Shown: piece by piece, positions 52,891 to 64,000 of the stretch
How positions within the stretch are numbered: the stretch's first letter is position 1
Layout of the letters: each line of letters opens with the position of its first letter
Origin: Megaustenia siamemsis
Taxonomy: Eukaryota > Mollusca > Gastropoda > Stylommatophora > Ariophantidae
Assembly: GCA_032433765.1 (NCBI GenBank)
Contig: JAVIAB010000092.1
Coordinates: 38,081,718 to 38,145,717 of the forward strand
Direction of reading: 5' to 3'
Length of the DNA: 64,000 nt
Notes under the pieces: generated by a model
The model's input: only the letters and a program-made list of their open reading frames with translations
Databases searched by the model: none
What the model was told of the DNA's origin: nothing
Translations under genes and position numbers: made by a program

Positions 52891-53640
52891 AGTCTGAGAG
52901 GTGCACCAACTAATAAAAACTAAATGTGATGTATATTGGACAGAATCTGATTTGTTATTTTCCTTCTATAAACTAAAGTAAATGACTTACTGACAACCGT
53001 AAATTGGCAACAGGGGATCCAGTTTGTAATAATAAATAAGAGGAAGCATTGAAGAACTGTTAAAAAAAAATAATAAACAATAAAAATATTGTTGCCTCCA
53101 TTTAAAATGTTGACAAAAATGCCAGGACATAAAGCCGCTTTTATGCTGTTTCTAAAATAGGAAGACACAACCCATCTTTTATATTCATTCCGTCTGCTTT
53201 AATCCGGCACCCAGTGAGTGCTCCTTCAACGCGCTATAAATATGCCTGCCATGCACATAGTTGCATGATTATGTGCGAACAACAGAACAGTACAATGCAT
53301 TGCCAGTATTACATAAGTTCTGCTTACAGGAACATCGTTACAATCTGAGGGTATCTATATAATACAATCTTTTATATATTGCATTTACAAGACAATTCTT
53401 CTCATACAATTCTAACCTGAGCCTTTTGAAAATTACTTAGCTAAATAAGCTATAGCTACTAACCAATCTAGTGTAGTTCTTCATTTCTAAATAGTGGATC
53501 TAGTTCAGTTGAGGATTCATATCTTTTACTACTTTTGCCAAATTAAAATAAAACTGTAATTTTGATCTTAAATAATTATTCTTTTGAAAATTTGAACAGA
53601 AATGATTAAAATGATAGTGACAACTAATACACGACCAATA
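52891..53640. other. No recognised gene
   Basis: AT-rich, nothing supportable. Confidence 0.4.
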
Positions 53641-53641
53641 C

Positions 53642-53644
<3 letters not shown>

Positions 53645-53698
<54 letters not shown>
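53645..53698. repeat. (TA)n microsatellite
   Basis: About 54 bp of TA. Confidence 0.95.
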
Positions 53699-53702
<4 letters not shown>

Positions 53703-54439
53703 ATTTGTAAATTTGGTCTTATTGCATAATGGACACCCTCTAAGGTGCACAGTTTCCTCCGTCAACTTCCTCATCAACAGATAGTGAAGAGCATGAAGAT
53801 TGATAGATTCAGTAGCTTACTGGTTGGATACTTTCTTAACCGTTCCCCTTTCTTATACTCTTAACATGCATGAATTCATACTCCTAAAGTATTCGGACTG
53901 TAGTTTTGCTTGTTGTTATCTCTTCCAAAGTTATCATGCTCAGTATACACAATATGTTACTGTAATTTCATTCATCATTGAGTGCCGTCTCCGTATCTAA
54001 GATTGGCTACCATGGAGTGTGATTCAGTTTTGTCTCTTGCTTTTGTGGTGCAGGTTGTCATAGACTGATTAGTCCATCTTTTGATGTTACTCGTCCATGT
54101 TAGTCTTTGTCTGCCGCTTCTTCTTTAATCTTGCATTTTACCCTTCAAGATTACTTATAATAGGCTGCTGTGTCTAACATGCCCCAAATCTCAGTTGTCT
54201 TGTTTGAATTGTGTTTAGAATTTCATTTTTTTTATTTTTAGCCGCTTTAAGACTTCATTGTTTTCTTTCCATCCAATTCTTATTCTTCTATAAATCACAT
54301 TTCAAAGACTTCAATTTTCTGTTTGTTTTCTTGTCTAAAGTCCGTGTCTCTGCACCATACAGGAATGTTGAGAAGATATAACATTTTGCACTAATTTTAG
54401 CCCAGGTGTTATTTGTTTTGATGTTAGTATATTTTTCAT

Positions 54440-57400
54440 ATAATAATAGTAAACACCTGGTTTAAGCAACATCCAAGACGTCTGTGCACATGGAAAAGCC
54501 CTGGGGACAACGCACGTAATCAAATTGATTTTATAATGATAAGCAATAGATTTAGAAACAGTCTGGTATGTGTGAAAACTAGACCAGGGGCAGATGCAAT
54601 AGTGATCATATACCAGTTGTGGGAAAGCTTAAGTAAAATTAAAAGCAACAAAACGAGCCTCAGTTAACATCAAGTTAAATTTAGATTTACTCGAATCAGA
54701 CAAGAAGTTGCAAGACAAATATAAAATCACAATTCAGAACTGGTACAATGCAATAGAGAAGTTACAAAGCATTCATGAACAGTGGGAAATGCTAAAAGAA
54801 TCAATGCAACAAATATCAAACGAGTTCATACCACCAAAGAGAACAAATTCAAGAAAGAAATGGATGACAGATGAAATTTAGCAGCTAATGGATACAAGAA
54901 GAAGACGAAAAAAAGAAAGTAAAGATGAGTATAAGAGATTAAATAAAGAAATTGTAATAAAATGCAATGAAGCAAAAGAAGCATGGCTAAAAGAGAGATG
55001 CAAAGAGATTGAAATGCAACAAAAAGGAGATGCTAAAGCTAAATACAAACAAATTGAAGAATTAACAATAAGAAAAACACAATCACAAACTGAATGTTTA
55101 AGATCAAAGGAAGGAGAATGTTGATTGACCAAGAAAGCATAAGGGAACGAAACGAAGGATAATGGAGAAGGAGCAGAAATACTCAAAGAAGAAGTGGAAG
55201 ACGCCTTGCTCAATATGAAAGCAGGAAAAACTCCTGGATTAGATAATATAACTAAAGAAGAGATTGTAGCCATGTGATTTTGGAATAGAAATAATAACAA
55301 AAATATTGAATGATATCTACAACAGCGGATATATACCAGACGACCTGCTCAAATCAATATTCATAGCCCTACCAAATAAATCTGGTGCGATTGAATGCAA
55401 TGATCATCGCACAATAAGCCTTATGAGTCAAATGTCTAAGATATTACTAAGAATCATCATGCGCAGAGTGCGAAACAAAAGACATTAGTGATGAACAGTG
55501 TGGTTTTGTTAGAGATAAAGGAAAAAGCAATGCATATACATCATAAGATCTTGATATTATAAGTAGAAAGAGCCATAGAGGCGAAAACAGATCTATACCT
55601 ATGTTTCATAGATTATACCAAAGCATTTGACAATGTAAAGCACAAGAATATCCAACATCAATGAGCTACTCTTCGCAGATGACCAATGCCTAATATATGA
55701 GGATGAAAACCTGCTACAACAGCATTTAACATCTCTAGACAAAAGCTGCACAAACTACAGTATGAAAATTAACACAGCAAAAACAGAGGCTATAAGAATA
55801 AGCAAATTAAGACACCCATTAAACATCAAGATCAAAGATAAAGAAATAAAACAAGTAGAGGAATTCAAGTATTTAGGCACAATGTTCACAGAAGATGGAA
55901 AACTAGACAGAGAAATTGACATGAGAATACCAAAAGCAAATGCTGTCACATACCAGCTTTCACCATTGCTAAGACACCCAAACATTTCTATGCCAGCTAA
56001 ACAACAAATGATATATAGCATCTTCATACCAACTTTGTGCTATGAAAGTCAAACATGGACCCTTACTAAATCACATTTAAGAAAGATCATTACATGTGAG
56101 ATGCGTTGCTTGAGAAAGTAACAAACAACACAAGAAGAGATAAAATACCAAATGAAACCATAAGAAAAATAGTAGGAACAAAACCCTGCCAAGAATATAT
56201 AGAACAACAACAACTTAAATGGTTTGGCCACCTGGTCAGAATGAATCCTCACCAATCACCATCAAGTGCGCTCTTCTCGAGAATGCATGGAAAAAGACCA
56301 AGAGGAAGACCCAGAAGAAGATGGATAGATGCAGTGACAGAGACATGTAACAACAAAGGAAAATCACTAATTCAGACAATTCGAGCAGCACAAGAACGAC
56401 AAATGATATAAACCACGACACCTTTTAGGTATCAGTGAAAGAGAAAAGAGGAAGAAGAGAAGAAGCACAAAAAATAATCAAAATTTTAGAAAGAAGCTAC
56501 GTAGACAACAAAGATCTAACAATAATAAAGAACATGTACTGGCAACAAACAGCGGCCATAAGAATTTGAAACCAATTGGGAATGTTTCAACAAATAAAAG
56601 AGGGTGTTAGACAAGGTTGTGTGCTGTCACCAGATTTGTTTAATATTTATAGTGAGATTATTTTAAGATCCATAAGGGGCATGTATGGAATAACAATCGG
56701 AGATCATAATATAAATAATCTAAGGTATGCTGATGATACAGTATTAATCGCTAAGAGAGAAAATGAGTTACAAAAAATGTTGGAAATTATAGTGAAAGAA
56801 AGCAAAAATAAAGGACTCAGCCTTAATAGCAAAAAGACAGAAGTAATGGTAACAACAAAGAAAAAGACATCACCTCAGTGCAGAATAAAGACAAGTGGAA
56901 CAATATTAAAACAGGTAAATGAATTTAAATATTTGGGAACTTTGTTAACCTCAGATGGTAGGTGTACAACAGAGGTGAGGTGCAGAATGGCTCAGGCAAA
57001 AGCAGCTTTCCAAAAATGAGGAAGATACGATACAATCCATTTTTGACAATAGAAACAATAGAAAGAGTTCTTAAATGTTATTTAGAACCAGTTTTAACAT
57101 ATGGATGTAAATCATAGACAATAGAACAACAGACAAGAAAATCACTGGAGGCTGTAGAAATGTGGTTTTACAGAAGAATATTGAGAGTACCATGGACAGC
57201 TACGAAGAGTAATGAAAACGTTATGAAAGAGGCCAAAGCAAAAGAGAGCTAATTTCCAATATTAGGAAGAAACAATCATCATTTTTTGGCCATGTAATGA
57301 AAAGAAAACAGCTGGAATATATTATAAAAGCTGGGAAAACTAAGGGACGAAGAGATATAGGGAAGCAAAGAAAAAAGATACCAGACAGCTTAAGAGAGAT

Positions 57401-57509
57401 GGCGTGGCAGGAAGTCAAAAACAGAAATGATAAATAACTGTTGAGATCGAAAGTTGTGGAGAGACATGATCACCTACGCCAGCAGGCTTGGTACATGATG
57501 ATGATGATG
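54440..57509 (+). mobile_element. LINE A, longest copy (EN end, RT, 3' end), nested in LINE B
   Basis: Endonuclease C-terminus TWFKQHPRRLCTWKSPGDNA, RNQIDFIMISNRFRNSLV, RPGADANSDHIPVVGKL (SDH motif). Linker with EIVIKCNEAKEAWLKERCKE. RT: LLNMKAGKTPGLDNITKEEI, NDIYNSGYIPDDLLKSIFIA, RTISLMSQMSKILLRIIMRR, CFIDYTKAFDNVKH, then after a nested [45 protein letters not shown] (YADD 56726-56737), [20 protein letters not shown], and a 3' end FYRRILRVPWTATKSNENVM and RDRGKQ-like sequence with GATGATGATGATGATA. Perfect 11-bp duplication ATATTTTTCAT (54429-54439 and 57510-57520), lying in LINE B sequence. Several stops and frameshifts. Confidence 0.92.
55646..56462 (+). mobile_element. LINE C, nested inside LINE A
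   Basis: Starts in the RT palm: NELLFADDQCLIYEDENLLQ (FADD 55672-55683), NYSMKINTAKTEAIRISKLR, EFKYLGTMFTEDGKLDREID, KQQMIYSIFIPTLCYESQTW, and after a one-base frame change at about 56119 IPNETIRKIVGTKPCQEYIE, LKWFGHLVRMNPHQSPSSAL, RPRGRPRRRWIDAVTETC. It ends with GAGAAAAGAGGAAGAAGAG, the family C (GAA)n tail. Flanked by AAGCACAA (55638-55645 and 56463-56470). Outside these the LINE A RT continues from FDNVKHK to KIIKILERSY. This is the best preserved family C copy. Confidence 0.9.
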
Positions 57510-57600
57510 ATATTTTTCATGACATTAAAATAACCTTTTGCCATTTCTATCTACCAGTGCTTTTGTCCCAACAGTCATACAATTTTCACTGAGCTTTATC

Positions 57601-58399
57601 ATTTTCCATTTAATGAAAAAAAAAATCAATATATCTGGCTCTTTAATCTCTGGCGTACGTACATTAAAAATGGTGTTATAATTATCAAATCTTATTATAT
57701 TACATTTTTCTTTAAATTTAAAATAAAAAACAGGTAGTAAATGAGTTGTGAAACTCAGTGGCTACAGAAATTGTCATACAAAATTTAGGGTAATTCTTTC
57801 TTGACTTCTTCTTCAGGTGATGCAAAATCTTAGCATATACTATAATTTAAGAAAAGAATGAAGTGAAGTATGAACATAACGTATGCACCCCACATATACC
57901 TGGCAGGAATTTCTCGTAGATTCTCTTGAACGGCGGGAAAAACCGGTGGGCGTTGTTTTTTGTCTGGAGTGCGAATGTGAATCTAAGTACGGTTGGTCTA
58001 CTCCAAAATCGTTGCGGAATAGGCAGGAGCAAGGAGTTGACTTTCAAATGGGATAATCCTATTATTGATATACAGAACTTAAGTGTTAGTTAATAGGCAA
58101 CACGTGTGAATTCCTATGTGGAGACAACAGTTTGTGAACAGAGGTTTAAACAAACGTACTAACTGGTAGGTAAATCATTCGTTTATAATTCATTCAAACA
58201 AGATATGGTTGGTCTTCACAAAACGGAGTTTTGACTGAAGATTCTTTAGCTTAGAGTATTGCTGCATAAATATGTATTATATGTTCTGTGTTTGGAGAAA
58301 GGTAATAGCGGTAACAAGAAATTATTTACATATAATTCATATAATATTCCTATTTTTTCTTCTTTGTATTTTTTCTTTTCCTCTTGTTGTTTTTGCTAC
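57601..58399. other. No recognised gene
   Basis: AT-rich, nothing supportable. Confidence 0.4.
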
Positions 58400-59179
58400 A
58401 TTCTCTACTACTACTGCTACTATTACTACTACTACTACTACATCTACTACTACATCTACTACTACTACTGCTACTATTACTACTACTACTACTACTACTA
58501 CTGCTACTATTACTACTACTACTACTACATCTACTACTACATCTACTACTACTACTTCTACATCTACTACTACATCTACTACTACATCTACTACTACTAC
58601 TACTACATCTACTACTACATCTACTACTACTACTACTACATCTACTACTACATCTACTACTACATCTACTACTACTACTACTACATCTACTACTACATCT
58701 ACTACTACATCTACTACTACTACTACTACTACATCTACTACTACATCTACTACTACATCTACTACTACATCTACTACTACATCTACTACTACTACTACTA
58801 CATCTACTACTACATCTACTACTACATCTACTACTACTACTACTACATCTACTACTACTACTACTACATCTACTACTACTACTACATCTACTACTACTAC
58901 TACTACATCTACTACTACATCTACTACTACATCTACTACTACTACTACTACATCTACTACTACTACTACTACATCTACTACTACATCTACTACTACATCT
59001 ACTACTACTACTACTACATCTACTACTACATCTACTACTACTACTACATCTACTACTACATCTACTACTACTACTACTACATCTACTACTACATCTACTA
59101 CTACTACTACTACTAATACACCTACAACTACCACTATTACTACTACTACTACTACTAATACACCTACAACTACTACTAT

Positions 59180-59212
<33 letters not shown>

Positions 59213-59250
59213 AACTAATACACCTACAACTACCACTATTACTACTATTT
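58400..59250. repeat. Long (CTA)n / CTACTACAT array
   Basis: About 850 bp of CTA triplets with ATC inserted at intervals of 9 or 15-21 bp, giving recurrent CTACTACAT units; a more complex end includes AATACACCTACAACTAC repeated three times (59114-59235). Every frame on one or both strands is open (poly-T, poly-Y, poly-L, poly-V), so the ORFs of 285-385 codons are artefacts. Confidence 0.95.
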
Positions 59251-59964
59251 CTGCTGTTGCTTTATTACTACTAAACTATTACTTCTTTGATAACAGCAAT
59301 AATAACTTCTACTACTATTACTATTATAATTTATTACTAAAACACTTAACTCTACAACAACTACGACCACTAAATAATACTTACTACAAAATTTTCCTCT
59401 TTTTCTTACATTATTACTGTCAATTCTGATACTACTGTTACTGCTATTATCAGTACAGTTGTTACAACTACTATGATAGTACTACTATTATTAATGCTCG
59501 TTCTTTACTACTATGATTCTACTACTATTATTAATGCTCGTTCTTTACTACTATGACTATTGCTATTATTAAGAATGACTAGAATTACAACTATTAATAC
59601 AATTAGTCTCATCGCTGTTGTTTCTGAACGCATTATAAAGTTTGTCAAAGCGGCAAGAGAAAGGCAAATAAACAATACACTCACACGTCAATCAGCAAAC
59701 ACAACAATAACAACATACCTACACGTCAACTGAAATACAAGAAACAAAACAGAACAACAGAAGAAATCAACCAAAGAGAGCAAACTTTCTCTGTCCCTCG
59801 GGTCCCAACTATGAAAAGTAAATAAGAAAAGAAAGCAGAAGAAGATTGCTATATATGCTATATAATTATATATATTAAATATATATTATGTTTTATTACT
59901 GTTTGTTATTGCTACAACTATTATTATTGAAACTATTTCTATCACTACAACTGCACTTCATTAT
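59251..59964. other. Decayed CTA repeat and possible LINE C relic
   Basis: Degenerate TACTACTATTA sequence to about 59620, including a 50-bp direct duplication (TTATTAATGCTCGTTCTTTAC twice). At 59735-59845 the phrase RTTEEINQREQTFSVP followed by AGAAAAGAAAGCAGAAGAAG resembles the LINE C end (PEEVNRRTKNRGLYLPS plus GAA tail). Confidence 0.45.
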
Positions 59965-60205
59965 CATTATCATTGAGTGCCGTCTCCGCATCGAAGGTTG
60001 GCTACCATGGAACGCTATTCCGCTCTGTCTCTTGTTTTAATGGTGCAAGTTGTCATAGGCTGTCTTGTCCATCTTTTGATGTTACTCGTCCACGTTAGTC
60101 TTGGTTTGCCTCTGCCTCTATTACCTTGTATTTTCCATTCCAATATTACTTTTAGTAGATTGAGGTGTCGTTTAACATGCCGCAAAAATTTCATTTGTGT
60201 AACTG
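59965..60205 (-). pseudogene. LINE B 3' end
   Basis: Minus strand: MKFLRHVKRHLNLLKVILEW, KIQGNRGRGKPRLTWTSNIK and RWTRQPMTTCTIKTRDRAE, then the terminus with GAGACGGCACTCAATGATAATGATAATG. 5'-truncated, about 240 bp, modestly diverged. Confidence 0.85.
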
Positions 60206-60339
60206 CACTTACTGTTTTGAAATTGACATTTAATTGTACAACGTGTATGGTATTACTATTAAAAGGGAGCCTCACATAATGGCACGATAGCTTCAGGCTC
60301 AGTTTTCTATTAAATCTTAATAACTTTATTCTGCTATGT

Positions 60340-60495
60340 GACCTAACAAAGAGACGATAAAAAGAAGAGCGACCCTGAAGGAGGAAGCAACTTATTGAAG
60401 GATAAGTTCAAATAGCACAGGACCGCACTAATTATCTTTCCCTGCAGAGCTTAAAACTGCAATATAAAAAATGAGCAGGTGAAAGAAGAAAGGGG
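60340..60495 (+). pseudogene. Possible LINE C 3' end relic
   Basis: IAQDRTNYLSLQSLKLQYKK followed by GCAGGTGAAAGAAGAAAGG resembles the LINE C ending (AKDRKLYLPSTLK plus GAA tail) in position and spacing. Upstream similarity is weak. Confidence 0.45.
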
Positions 60496-60801
60496 ATGTA
60501 TTTTCAATTTTCTTTTTCCACAATTAGTAGTTAAATTTGATAATACAGGATTCGTGTATTGAGTATTTGTATTTTAAATGGTGGTGTATGCTTCTTCTTG
60601 TTTATACTTCTGGATTATAGGACACCCACAAACTACCAATAATTTGTTGTCTCTATGAGTACATAAGCTATCATTCTATCATTGCGGCGTTTATCTAATA
60701 TATTTGATGTGTCAAGGAAAAAGGGGTACGGTAAGGCTGGAGAATAAAGGCCGTATGTTCTTTGAAGTCGCCAAGAGAAGGTCAGTTCAGCGTTTTCATT
60801 T
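60496..60801. other. No recognised gene
   Basis: Nothing supportable. Confidence 0.4.
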
Positions 60802-60905
60802 CACTCCCGATAGAGATATACGTTATACACTCCCGATAGAGATATACGTTATACACTCCCGATAGAGATATATTATACACTCCCGATAGAGATACACGTT
60901 ATATA
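60802..60905. repeat. 26-bp repeat, 4 copies
   Basis: Unit CACTCCCGATAGAGATATAC plus GTTATA, exact 26-bp spacing (60802, 60828), third copy shortened. Confidence 0.9.
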
Positions 60906-60984
60906 ACGTCATCTAAACCGTTGAACATATGAAACTGTGCATATTATTTTTTCGCGGGCATTTACTTATGTTTTAATGTTTGAT

Positions 60985-61330
60985 AGGTTAATAGTTATCT
61001 TGATCTTGATACTTCCCGCGCCGCAAGACGGCGCATATGTCTCATTGTATGTTTCGCTATCCATCTCAATTCTTGGCGAGATATTAGCCCTTATCTAATT
61101 TGTCTATGCCTGCCAACTTTGCTTCTCTTATAAGTGTTTTTTTAGCGTCTCTCTAGGTCTCCCTCTTTTTCTGTATCCTGATGTTTTCCATAGAAGAACC
61201 TGTTTTGGAATTCTCTTGTGTTCTCTTCTCAGCACATGTTCGACATAAGCATTTACTTTATGTGACATTATTTTGTATTTGCTATCAGTCAATTCGTTCC
61301 TTTTGGGGCGAAGACAGCACATAGTGCAGG
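60985..61330 (-). pseudogene. LINE F C-terminal relic
   Basis: Minus strand: MSHKVNAYVEHVLRREHKRI, PKQVLLWKTSGYRKRGRPRE and TLKKHL, matching GHVMRRDNNRLAKQALIWET and KRKRGRPRETLRRTL of the 36.7-kb copy. The downstream part to 60985 is decayed. The poly-C run at 61408-61427 is unrelated. Confidence 0.7.
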
Positions 61331-61619
61331 AATCATAACTTTCCGTAATTGATGATTCACTGCCAGGTTTTTTTTAGTTGCTTTGATCATTAACCCATAG
61401 TGAAGGCCCCCCCCCCCCCCCCCCCGTCTAATTTTGGTCTACTTAGCGATTCTTTATCCTTTGTTTTCTTTTATTACCCGAAAACCAATGAAAACATGAC
61501 GTGGAAGTTTTCTTTTGCGTTCTGTTGACAACAGGCTCATGTTATGTATATTTAATATTAATATATTTCTTTTTATCTCGAGAGATAAATCAGTATGTCA
61601 TAAGTCATTCAAGAGCGAA
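61331..61619. repeat. Poly-C tract, otherwise unassigned
   Basis: About 18 C residues at 61408-61427. Confidence 0.6.
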
Positions 61620-61915
61620 AGAATCGTTTGTTAAGAGTCAGTAGTTCTATTCTTGAAAGGTAGTGATTCCCACTTATAGAACACATTCACATGGGCGATA
61701 GTGCTAACTTTCAGGTTTTGTTGTGTCTTGATTCTTGCGTCTTCGCTTTTCATACAACGTGTTTTGTCTTTAATGTCTTCAATCCCCATGCCATTCTTTT
61801 CTAATACGCGCCAATTGTGTATTTCTGTAGCACATATTTCCACACTGTTACTGTTTAATCGATTCATGCTGCACAAGTAGATGATATCTTTAAATCTGAT
61901 TACTTGTTGGATCAT
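61620..61915 (-). pseudogene. Possible LINE relic
   Basis: The ORF reads VIRFKDIIYLCSMNRLNSNS and VEICATEIHNWRVLEKNGMG, which vaguely resembles the FKYLGS-I-SDG-...I--RI--AK region after LINE RTs. Weak. It may be unrelated. Confidence 0.3.
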
Positions 61916-61934
61916 AGGTCGCGTGCCTTATTGA

Positions 61935-63245
61935 CATTGTCTTTTGTAATTCTGCCAACCTACATTGATTCACACATCGCAGCCATCCTACATTGAGTCA
62001 CAGGTCGCAGCCAACCTGCATTGAGTCACAGGTCGCAGCCAACCTACATTGAATCAGACGTCACAGCCTACCTACATTGAGTCAGACGTCGCAGCCAACC
62101 TACATTGAGTCAAACGTCGCAGTCAACCTACATTGAGTCAAACGTCGCAGCCAATCTACATTGAGTCAAACGTCGCAGCCAATTTACATTGTGTCAAACG
62201 TCGCAGCCAACCTACATTGAGTCACACATAGCAGCCAACCTACATTGAGTCAGACGACGCAGGGAACATACATTGAGTCAGACGTCGCAGCCAACCTACA
62301 TTGAGTCAAACGTCGCAGTCAACCTACATTGAGTCAAACGTCGCAGCCAACCTATATTGAGTCAGACGTCGCAGCCAACCTACATTGAGTCAAACGTCAC
62401 AGCCAACTAACATTGAGTCAAACGTCGCAGCCAACCTACATTGAGTCAGACGTCGCAGCCAACCTACATTGAGTCACACGTCGCAGCCAACCTACATTGA
62501 GTCACACGTCGCACCCATCTTACATTGAGCCAGACGTCGCAGCCAGCCTACATTGAGTCACACGTAGCACCCATCTTACATTGAGTCAGACGTCGCAGCC
62601 AACCTACATTGAGTCAGACGTCGCAGTCAACCTACATTGAGTCAGACGACGCAGTCAACCTACATTGAGTCAGACGTCGCAGCCAACCTACATTGAGTCA
62701 GACGTCGCAGCCAACCTACATTGAGTCAGACTTCGCAGCCAACCTACATTGAGTCAGATGTCGCAGCCAACCTACATTGAGTCAGACGTCACAGCCAACA
62801 TACATTGAGTCAGACGTCGCAGTCAACCTACATTGAGTCAGACGTCGCAGCCAACATACATTGAGTCAGACGACGCAGCCAACCTACATTGAGTCAGACG
62901 TCGCAGCCAACCTACATTGAGTCAGACGTCGCAGCCAATCTACATTGAGTCAGACGTCGCAGCCAACATACATTGAGTCAGACGACGCAGCCAACCTACA
63001 TTGAGTCAGACGTCGCAGCCAACCTACATTGAGTCAGACGTCGCAGTCAACCTACATTGAGTCAGATGTCGCAGCCAACCTACATTGAGTCAGACGTCGC
63101 AGCCAACCTACATTGAGTCAGATGTCGCAGTCAACCTACATTGAGTCAGATGTCGCAGCCAACTAACATTGAGTCAGACGTCGCAGCCAACTTACATTGA
63201 GTCAGACTTCGCAGCCAACCTACATTGAGTCAGACGTCGCATCCA
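61935..63245. repeat. 28-bp satellite, about 46 copies
   Basis: Unit CAACCTACATTGAGTCAGAC plus GTCGCAGC, exact 28-bp period (62043, 62071). Left third has GTCACA/GTCAAA variants, right two-thirds GTCAGA. Other recurrent variants are GACGACGC, CAGTCAA and CACCCATCTT. Confidence 0.95.
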
Positions 63246-63334
63246 TCCTCTGCAACTTTGTCTTAGCTTCGTGTTTGCTTGACAAAAATCCATCTAAAAC
63301 GTTTTCAAATTTCGCTGAATTTCACCATTTCCGC

Positions 63335-63600
63335 CATATAATAAATACAGAAACAACAGATAAAATGGTTTGGCCATGTGACAGGGCTGAGTGATCAAAA
63401 CATAACACAACGCGCTTTCAATAAATGTTGCGAGAATACCAGGCCCAAGGGTCGACCACGAAAAAGATGGATTGATGGATTAGCAACACTATGAAATATA
63501 ACAGCAGCAGAAGCGAAGAGAAGAGCAAAAGACCGCAAATTATATTTCTCCTCGACTTTGAAAGGCAAATGTTGAAGGAAAGAAGAGGAAGAAGAAAGAC
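63335..63600 (+). pseudogene. LINE C 3' end
   Basis: NTETTDKMVWPCDR with frame break, then FGHVTGLSDQNITQRAFNKC-like sequence, ARIPGPRVDHEKDGLMD/KGRPRKRWID, SRSEEKSKRPQIIFLLDFER and the tail GAAGGAAAGAAGAGGAAGAAGAAAG. 5'-truncated; close to the 48.2-kb and 12.6-kb copies. Confidence 0.85.
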
Positions 63601-64000
63601 TGGATTTCACATTTTCATGTCTGTGTTTAGCTGCATTATGGTTGTCATGTACTACATTTAGAAGGGGAACTTATGTGGTTAAACGTAGTCCTATAGTGTA
63701 GGTATGTGAAGTGCGAGTCTCGAATGAACCACGCTGTAACATTTGACGGCTGGCGCCAAGTGCTTTTCCTCGGTATTATATATTTTCTCAATTCTGCTAG
63801 CCAGGTGTATATTTTTACAGTTCAGGTCGACTGGAACGTGTCTTCGTTATATAAATATATTATCTTTGAATCGAGAAGATTGTGCTCATTCACTAGTACA
63901 GTACACTTGTACAATGCTATGTAGGACTGCCTTTTTCATTACTTTCTAATACACGCCGTGAACAATGTTATCCTGCCAATCCAGGACATCTTAACGACAA
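63601..64000. other. No recognised gene
   Basis: Nothing supportable up to the window edge. Confidence 0.4.

Larger units (their letters stand above)
53970..57600 (-). pseudogene. LINE B, minus strand, split by LINE A
   Basis: 3' part at 53970-54439: the (GAT) tail remnant ATTCATCATTGAGTGCCGTC on plus, TAGATTGGCTACCATGGAGT, and complement of GRIRIGWKENNEVLKRLKIK-like and TLDKKTNRKLKSLKC segments. 5' part at 57510-57600: GACATTAAAATAACCTTTTG and CCATTTCTATC match the complement of the 39-kb LINE B copy at about 39215-39180 (NFNAMKN, IGMAK). The two halves are contiguous in LINE B and separated by the LINE A insertion. The 5' edge in the 57.6-kb region is diffuse. Confidence 0.78.

Noticed and set aside
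58259..59429. ORFs of 285-385 codons on both strands
   Set aside because: They translate a CTA trinucleotide array; all frames are open because the repeat has no stops, and the products are homopolymeric.
1..64000. Retroviral or other viral integrations, LTR retrotransposons
   Set aside because: No gag/pol order, primer-binding site or paired long terminal repeats were recognised; all reverse transcriptase signatures are LINE or Penelope type.

Overview
This is a piece of a repeat-rich, AT-rich animal nuclear genome. The evidence is a spliced-looking host gene, tRNA-derived SINEs, several non-LTR retrotransposon (LINE) families, Penelope-like, hAT, Tc1 and IS630/mariner-like relics, and more than ten minisatellites. 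There is no operon structure, and most long ORFs are repeat artefacts or decayed transposon proteins. The mix of RTE-like LINEs, SINEs and Penelope-like elements fits an invertebrate, and a mollusc (gastropod) is my best guess. That placement is inference and needs a database search. The letters used for LINE families (A to I), for SINE1 to SINE3 and for repeats X and Y are mine, for cross-reference inside this window only.

The one convincing host gene is a 225-aa KY/kyphoscoliosis-peptidase-type C-terminal domain protein on the minus strand (13490-14167). It has two polyadenylation signals at 13229-13250, a splice acceptor at 14190, and a candidate non-coding first exon near 16741-16860. The first exon lies next to a YY1-like site with splice donors on both strands (possible bidirectional promoter, 16738-16919).

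Layout. 1-2.8 kb: featureless, then a 48-bp minisatellite and a LINE end. 2.9-3.66 kb: a 760-bp inverted repeat made of two Penelope-type terminal segments. 3.7-6.5 kb: a hAT transposon with a LINE inserted in its ORF. 6.9-12.9 kb: a 13-bp minisatellite, LINE ends and SINE-like pieces. 13.2-16.9 kb: the KY-type gene; its intron holds a 19-bp satellite. 17-27 kb: repeat X, a Tc1 relic split by a LINE, and several LINE A copies. 27.5-33.7 kb: a SINE with perfect target-site duplications, then a DNA transposon of about 5.2 kb with inverted ends that encloses a Penelope-like element and an IS630/mariner-like transposase. 34-41.6 kb: repeat X, LINE families B, F, I and C, and SINEs. 42.3-44.8 kb: 43-bp and 40-bp satellites with a SINE at the edge. 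46-52 kb: SINEs and LINEs, including a LINE A copy split by a SINE. 53.97-57.6 kb: a three-level nest (LINE C in LINE A in LINE B) with readable target-site duplications. 58.4-60 kb: CTA repeats. 62-63.2 kb: a 28-bp satellite.

The window is best read as a stratified record of transposon insertions. LINEs with (GATGAT)n or (GAA)n tails supplied the retrotransposition machinery. SINEs (one of which shares its 3' tail with a LINE) were probably mobilised by it, and target-site duplications allow relative ages to be read. All transposon ORFs seen here carry stops, frameshifts or deletions.
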